A stretch of DNA of 8,623 bases, taken from positions 20,003 through 28,625 of the forward strand of contig DAKU01000113.1 of assembly GCA_002508425.1 (NCBI GenBank). The letters are read 5' to 3'. The notes below the pieces were generated by a model. It worked only from the letters and a program-made list of their open reading frames with translations. It was not told where the DNA came from and made no database searches. Of the stretch, positions 5,241-8,623 are shown piece after piece (positions within the stretch are counted from its first letter, which is position 1; each line of letters begins with the position of its first letter). Position numbers and translations under genes: made by a program. Source of the DNA: Methanosarcinaceae archaeon UBA470. GTDB lineage: Archaea > Halobacteriota > Methanosarcinia > Methanosarcinales > Methanosarcinaceae.

Positions 5241-6548
5241 TTATACTCTTAATTTGCATCCAATTCCGCAAAGGACTCTTTCGACATCAGCCTGTGCATT
5301 GTCAGTATCCTTGTCTGCTAATATGCTGATGCGGTAGGTTACACTCCTTTTTCCATTGATGGAATATGTATCGATGATTTCAGATCCTACTATATTCGCA
5401 TTGCATCCCAGAACTTCTAATATAATGTTTGGATCAGCATTTTCAGGAATTATCACAGATATATCCCTTCTGTGATGTATGAGATTTTTCATCTTCCACT
5501 CTTTCAGTTCCTGAGGTGAAAGCAGTTGTATGTTTTCCATTTTCAGGGATATTGTTTTTGTTCTCTCTGCAAGCAAGACCTCTGTGGGTGTGACCTTCCA
5601 GACTTTGCCAACATGTATTTTTCCCGTGTACACATGCAATAGCCCGCACTCTTCTCCTACTGATGCCAGCAGGTGGTCATATTCAGATATTTTGTAATTG
5701 ATTAGCTTGTCAGAACGCCTTAGAGCAGGTGATGTATCCCCAAAGTGTATGGCTGCGTCCTTCATCTTTGTGATGAATCCTTTAGAATCATGCTTTTTTA
5801 CCATTTCAGATGTGTTATGACATTCCTGAAGGAAAGCGTCATGCACTTTGATTACTTCCGGGTTCTCCATCTGGATCATGGCATAAAGGTAAGGGTTCTG
5901 ACCCAGTATCCTCCCCACGAAATCCAGCATTATATCATACACCGGGCTCATGAACCTGCGCGATTCCTTTACATTGAAATCAAGCCTGTGCAATGTTGTC
6001 CCTATGGTTATATATGCAAAATGCGTAAGCCCTTGAACTACAGACACAAAGCGATCATGTTCTCCTGGGTCCACGATCACTATGTATGCACCGCTTTCCT
6101 CTAACATGTCCTTAATAATAGGGAACCATTTATGGCATCTGTCATTTATGGGTGTCAGGATGAACCTCTGACCATGCAGACTTGGTATGGTAGGTCCGAA
6201 CATGGGGTGGGTTCCCAGAATCTCCACGTCATCAGGAGCATATTTTTGCATAGCGCGGGTGGGTTCGGTTTTAAGGGAAGTAAGGTCCATGAGCAGGCTG
6301 CCCGTTTTCATAAGCGGTGCAACCTCTGCAATGACTTGCTCTGTGATGTCGATAGGCACGGAAATAACTACTATGTCACTTTTATGTACTTCTGCCTGCA
6401 GGTCATGGGCAAATTCGACACCCAACCTTTCAGCAATTTCTGTTTTTCCGCTCTTGCCCCATATACTTACATCAAAACCTCTTTCCTTGAAAAAGGTAGA
6501 GAACCACTGGCCCATTTCCCCGGTACCACCCACTATGAGAATCTTCAA
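5241..6548 (-). CDS. tyrA: Prephenate dehydrogenase with extra C-terminal regulatory region
   Basis: Oxidative decarboxylation of prephenate to 4-hydroxyphenylpyruvate, the tyrosine branch. With the TTG start the protein has 435 residues. The Rossmann motif is GGTGEMG (7-13). The conserved histidine H114 lies in LGTHPMFGP, and a second conserved histidine, H176, in GLTHFAY. The helical dimer domain runs to about 290. No acidic residue follows the second strand (SIWGKSGK), which might favour NADP; this is weak inference. Residues about 300-345 look like a small beta-rich domain, and 360-435 have a strand-helix-strand-strand-helix-strand pattern like an ACT domain, possibly for tyrosine feedback. 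I chose TTG at 6548 because it overlaps the aroE stop (TTGA) and puts the first strand right at the N-terminus. An ATG at 6611 would overlap aroE by 67 nt and add 21 unrelated residues. Last gene of the aro operon. Confidence 0.93.
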   Translation of the reverse strand: MKILIVGGTGEMGQWFSTFFKERGFDVSIWGKSGKTEIAERLGVEFAHDLQAEVHKSDIVVISVPIDITEQVIAEVAPLMKTGSLLMDLTSLKTEPTRAMQKYAPDDVEILGTHPMFGPTIPSLHGQRFILTPINDRCHKWFPIIKDMLEESGAYIVIVDPGEHDRFVSVVQGLTHFAYITIGTTLHRLDFNVKESRRFMSPVYDIMLDFVGRILGQNPYLYAMIQMENPEVIKVHDAFLQECHNTSEMVKKHDSKGFITKMKDAAIHFGDTSPALRRSDKLINYKISEYDHLLASVGEECGLLHVYTGKIHVGKVWKVTPTEVLLAERTKTISLKMENIQLLSPQELKEWKMKNLIHHRRDISVIIPENADPNIILEVLGCNANIVGSEIIDTYSINGKRSVTYRISILADKDTDNAQADVERVLCGIGCKLRV

Positions 6549-7363
6549 GTTCTCAGCGCTCCCATCACAGCTTCCTTCATTACTTCGATGGGAGGTTCTA
6601 AGCCTGTCCATATTCTGAAAGCTTCTGCACCTTGATATACCAGCATCATTACACCGGAAACTGCCCTCGCTCCGGCTTTTTCTGCTTCAGTAAGAAGCTT
6701 AGTCTTCAATGGATTGTATACAATATCAAAAACCACAAGACCTTCATGCATCTGTTCTGCCACAGCTATAGTGTTCTCAACATGCGGATGCATACCCAGG
6801 GTTGTACTGTTGATCAACACGTCTGCATTTGCAATAAGGTCATCAAGCCTTTCAAGTCCACATCCTTTTACATTTCCCACAACGACATCCTCTGCAAGCT
6901 GTATCGCTCTTTCAGGCGTGCGGTTGGCAATGATCACTTCTGCCCCGTCTCTTGCAAGCTGGAAACAGATTCCACGGGCAGCTCCCCCGGCACCTACTAT
7001 CAGTACCTTTGCTCCCTCAATTTTAACACCAGCTTCAATAAGTGCCCTCTCTGCCCCAATTCCATCTGTATTGTATCCTCTTATACCCTCTTTGAAGTCT
7101 ACAGTATTGACTGCCCCCATGGCTGCTGCAAGGGAATCCGGCTCTACTATTTTCAGAGCCTCTTCTTTCAGGGGCACAGTAAGGTTCAAGCCACCGAGGC
7201 CCATAGCATTTGCTCCAATAATAGCATCTTTAAGGTTTTCCTTGCTCACTTTGAAGGCATGGTAGGTACAGTCCATTCCCAGAGCTTTGAATGCCGCATT
7301 ATGCATCACAGGTGATAATGAGTGTTCTATGGGATCTCCAAATACAGCAAATACTTTTTTCAT
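6545..7363 (-). CDS. aroE: Shikimate dehydrogenase
   Basis: NADPH-dependent reduction of 3-dehydroshikimate to shikimate. The 272 residues are the usual length. The substrate-binding N-terminal domain has FGDPIEHSLSP (8-18, serines of the SLS motif), the catalytic K66 in NLTVPLK, N86 in AVNT, and D100 in YNTDGIG. The dinucleotide loop is GAGGAA (124-129) and the NADP-phosphate clamp is NRTPER (147-152), which indicates NADP rather than NAD. NSTTLGM (185-191) and the C-terminal GVMMLVYQGAEAF with Q244 complete the site. Its ATG overlaps the aroD stop as ATGA, and a GAGG stands 8 nt upstream inside aroD, so translation is probably coupled. Its own stop overlaps the tyrA TTG start. Confidence 0.97.
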   Translation of the reverse strand: MKKVFAVFGDPIEHSLSPVMHNAAFKALGMDCTYHAFKVSKENLKDAIIGANAMGLGGLNLTVPLKEEALKIVEPDSLAAAMGAVNTVDFKEGIRGYNTDGIGAERALIEAGVKIEGAKVLIVGAGGAARGICFQLARDGAEVIIANRTPERAIQLAEDVVVGNVKGCGLERLDDLIANADVLINSTTLGMHPHVENTIAVAEQMHEGLVVFDIVYNPLKTKLLTEAEKAGARAVSGVMMLVYQGAEAFRIWTGLEPPIEVMKEAVMGALRT

Positions 7364-8064
7364 AACAGCGCCCTCATTGTTCTCCTCAGTTCAGCTATGC
7401 TCAACTGTCCCGGAGCCACCGCTTCACCCACAGCACCATACGTCAGGACTGAACCATAGAATGGTGCTATTACACGCGTGTGTTTTCCAATATCGCCCAT
7501 AGATATCATACATACGGGTTTGGTAGCTTCATGAGTGACTCGCAGCAGGTTGATGGTGTCGGCAGGCGAATTGGCCTTCGCAGCAAACTTAGCTATATCG
7601 CCTCCGCATTTCCATGCCATTTCGAGAATATTCTGCATATTTTCTATGGGGGGGGTTTTGGTAAAATCATGATGCGAGACAATTATTGTCTTGTCCAGTT
7701 CATGTGCAAGGGTTATGAGTTTCTCCCTGGAAGCAGCAGGTGCAGCCAGTTCCACATCCACTGCATCCACAGATGACAGTACATCTAGGAGAATCTGTAC
7801 TCTGTCTTTTTCTGTTCCATCCCATTTGCCTCCATCACTTAGTAATCTATTGGTTGCAATACATGGGAGGTTTACCTCTGCCTTCAAGGCTGCAAGCAAT
7901 TCCAAAGTTGACTTTGTGTCCTCTATTCCAAGCAGGTCAAGTCTGATCTCCAGTATGTCTGCCCCTTGCAAGTGAGCTGCTCTGGCCTGTTCCATGGGGA
8001 AGTCGCTTATTACAGCCACAACTGCAGCTCCCTTTGAGAGGTCAAAGCCACCTATCTTTAGCAT
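7360..8064 (-). CDS. aroD: 3-dehydroquinate dehydratase, type I
   Basis: Dehydrates 3-dehydroquinate to 3-dehydroshikimate through a Schiff base. The 234-residue barrel has E39 and R41 in ILEIRLD, the catalytic H132 in VSHHDFTKTP, and the Schiff-base lysine K159 in DIAKFAAKA. The C-terminal lid is SMGDIGKHTRV (188-198), followed by GSVLTYGAVGEAVAPGQ (204-220), all standard for type I. AGAGG stands 4 nt before the ATG. The gene lies 11 nt after aroB' and overlaps aroE by 4 nt. An eight-base C-run (G on the plus strand, 7648-7655) encodes part of KTPPIEN, and the frame is intact across it. Confidence 0.97.
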   Translation of the reverse strand: MLKIGGFDLSKGAAVVAVISDFPMEQARAAHLQGADILEIRLDLLGIEDTKSTLELLAALKAEVNLPCIATNRLLSDGGKWDGTEKDRVQILLDVLSSVDAVDVELAAPAASREKLITLAHELDKTIIVSHHDFTKTPPIENMQNILEMAWKCGGDIAKFAAKANSPADTINLLRVTHEATKPVCMISMGDIGKHTRVIAPFYGSVLTYGAVGEAVAPGQLSIAELRRTMRALL

Positions 8065-8075
8065 TTATCCTCTAG

Positions 8076-8623
8076 TCACTTCTCTATGATCGTTTCCTCT
8101 ACCTTCATTCCAAAATGACGTCCAGTATCCTCAAACTTAACCAGCACCTCGTCTCCTTGTTGAAGATCAGTTACAGCAACGGGCTTTCCACCTTTTGTCA
8201 CAAGCTTGATGGTCTCTGCGTTCTGCAGGATAGTCTTGACAATCTTTCCTTTAAGATCAGCCTCTACAAGCATAAGTGGCCTTCTTTCGATCTTTACTCT
8301 GCCCACGATACCTTTTCTTTGCTCACCAGCTGCATTGACAATAGCTACTTCGTCACCTGCTTCCAATTCACAGAGGTATTTCGTCTTCTCGCCCACCAAC
8401 ACATAAGCATGTACTGCACCGGCATTTACTCTGAAAGGTCTAGATGCAACATATGGGCTATCATCCGCTTCTGAGTTCACAAGGAAAAGTCCGCAGGATT
8501 GTGAGCCTACAAGCATGCCCTCTCCGCTTGCCATGAGGTTGCATGTATCCACACATACTCTGTCACCCATGCCTACTTGCTCTACTTTAGTGATAACAGC
8601 AGTTTCCAGATTGAGATTATCGA
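8076..8623 (-). CDS. aroB': 3-dehydroquinate synthase II (archaeal), C-terminal part
   Basis: The gene runs off the right edge. The frame stays open from 8623, and the visible 181 residues are the C-terminal half of a protein that is usually about 350-390 long. Segments GMGDRVCVDTCNLM, GEGMLVGSQSCGLFLVNSE and YVASRPFRVNAGAVHAYV are characteristic of the archaeal family, which is unrelated to bacterial AroB. The enzyme uses NAD+ to deaminate and cyclise 2-amino-3,7-dideoxy-D-threo-hept-6-ulosonate to 3-dehydroquinate, avoiding erythrose 4-phosphate. The tail is beta-rich (ELEAGDEVAIVNAAGE and DLQQGDEVLVKFE look like repeated small barrels). The ATG at 8570 is internal, not the start. The partner aldolase gene (aroA') is probably further upstream, outside the window. 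Confidence 0.94.
   Translation of the reverse strand, partial: DNLNLETAVITKVEQVGMGDRVCVDTCNLMASGEGMLVGSQSCGLFLVNSEADDSPYVASRPFRVNAGAVHAYVLVGEKTKYLCELEAGDEVAIVNAAGEQRKGIVGRVKIERRPLMLVEADLKGKIVKTILQNAETIKLVTKGGKPVAVTDLQQGDEVLVKFEDTGRHFGMKVEETIIEK

Noticed and set aside
6632..7315. A 227-codon open frame on the plus strand opposite aroE, and other long frames opposite tyrA, aroE and aroD
   Set aside because: They lie antisense to genes with clear catalytic motifs, their translations are rich in Cys, Ser and His without domains, and they have no ribosome binding site. They are by-products of codon bias on the other strand.
7648..7655. A run of eight G (C on the coding strand) in aroD that could be a phase-variable tract or sequencing error
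   Set aside because: The reading frame is intact on both sides and the run encodes the expected residues after the HDF motif, so there is no evidence of slippage.
1..8623. CRISPR array, insertion sequence, integrase site, defence or toxin-antitoxin genes
   Set aside because: I saw no spaced direct repeats, terminal inverted repeats, transposase motifs or defence-family motifs. Every substantial gene except the 63-residue one fits a known family.

Overview
The window looks like chromosomal housekeeping DNA from a methanogenic archaeon, most likely of the order Methanosarcinales. The evidence is a fused formaldehyde-activating enzyme/hexulose-phosphate synthase, the archaeal type of triose-phosphate isomerase, an archaeal-type (class II) 3-dehydroquinate synthase, TATA-box promoters of the CTTATATA kind, and GGTGA/GGAG ribosome binding sites. 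I see no insertion sequence, phage gene, CRISPR array or toxin-antitoxin pair, and no clear sign of recent transfer. No stretch over about 240 bases lacks a gene.

Layout. The left end holds the first 30 nt of a tRNA gene on the minus strand, cut by the window edge. Next on the minus strand come a 63-residue two-helix membrane protein of unknown function and a YqaA/DedA-family membrane protein. Then three genes run on the plus strand as separate or loosely linked units: endonuclease III (nth), a ThiC-family protein, and fae-hps followed closely by tpiA. A hairpin with a T-run closes tpiA. Facing it on the minus strand is a tight aromatic amino acid operon, in transcription order aroB' (cut by the right edge), aroD, aroE and tyrA. 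It has an 11-nt gap, a 4-nt ATGA overlap and a TTGA start/stop overlap.

How the genes work together. Fae-Hps links formaldehyde, tetrahydromethanopterin and ribulose 5-phosphate, the route by which methanogens make pentoses without a classical pentose phosphate pathway. TpiA connects triose phosphates to gluconeogenesis. The aro genes carry the archaeal erythrose-4-phosphate-independent route from 3-dehydroquinate synthesis (AroB') to dehydroshikimate (AroD) and shikimate (AroE). TyrA then commits prephenate to tyrosine.

Points most worth a second look are: the ThiC-family protein, whose signature motifs differ from ordinary ThiC and which could be a paralogue with another product, for example the 5-hydroxybenzimidazole of methanogen cobamides; a short in-frame leader ORF with a strong ribosome binding site just before nth; a terminator-like hairpin between fae-hps and tpiA together with an uncertain (GTG, ATT or ATG) tpiA start; and the extra C-terminal domains of TyrA. 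I found no convincing new multi-gene system.
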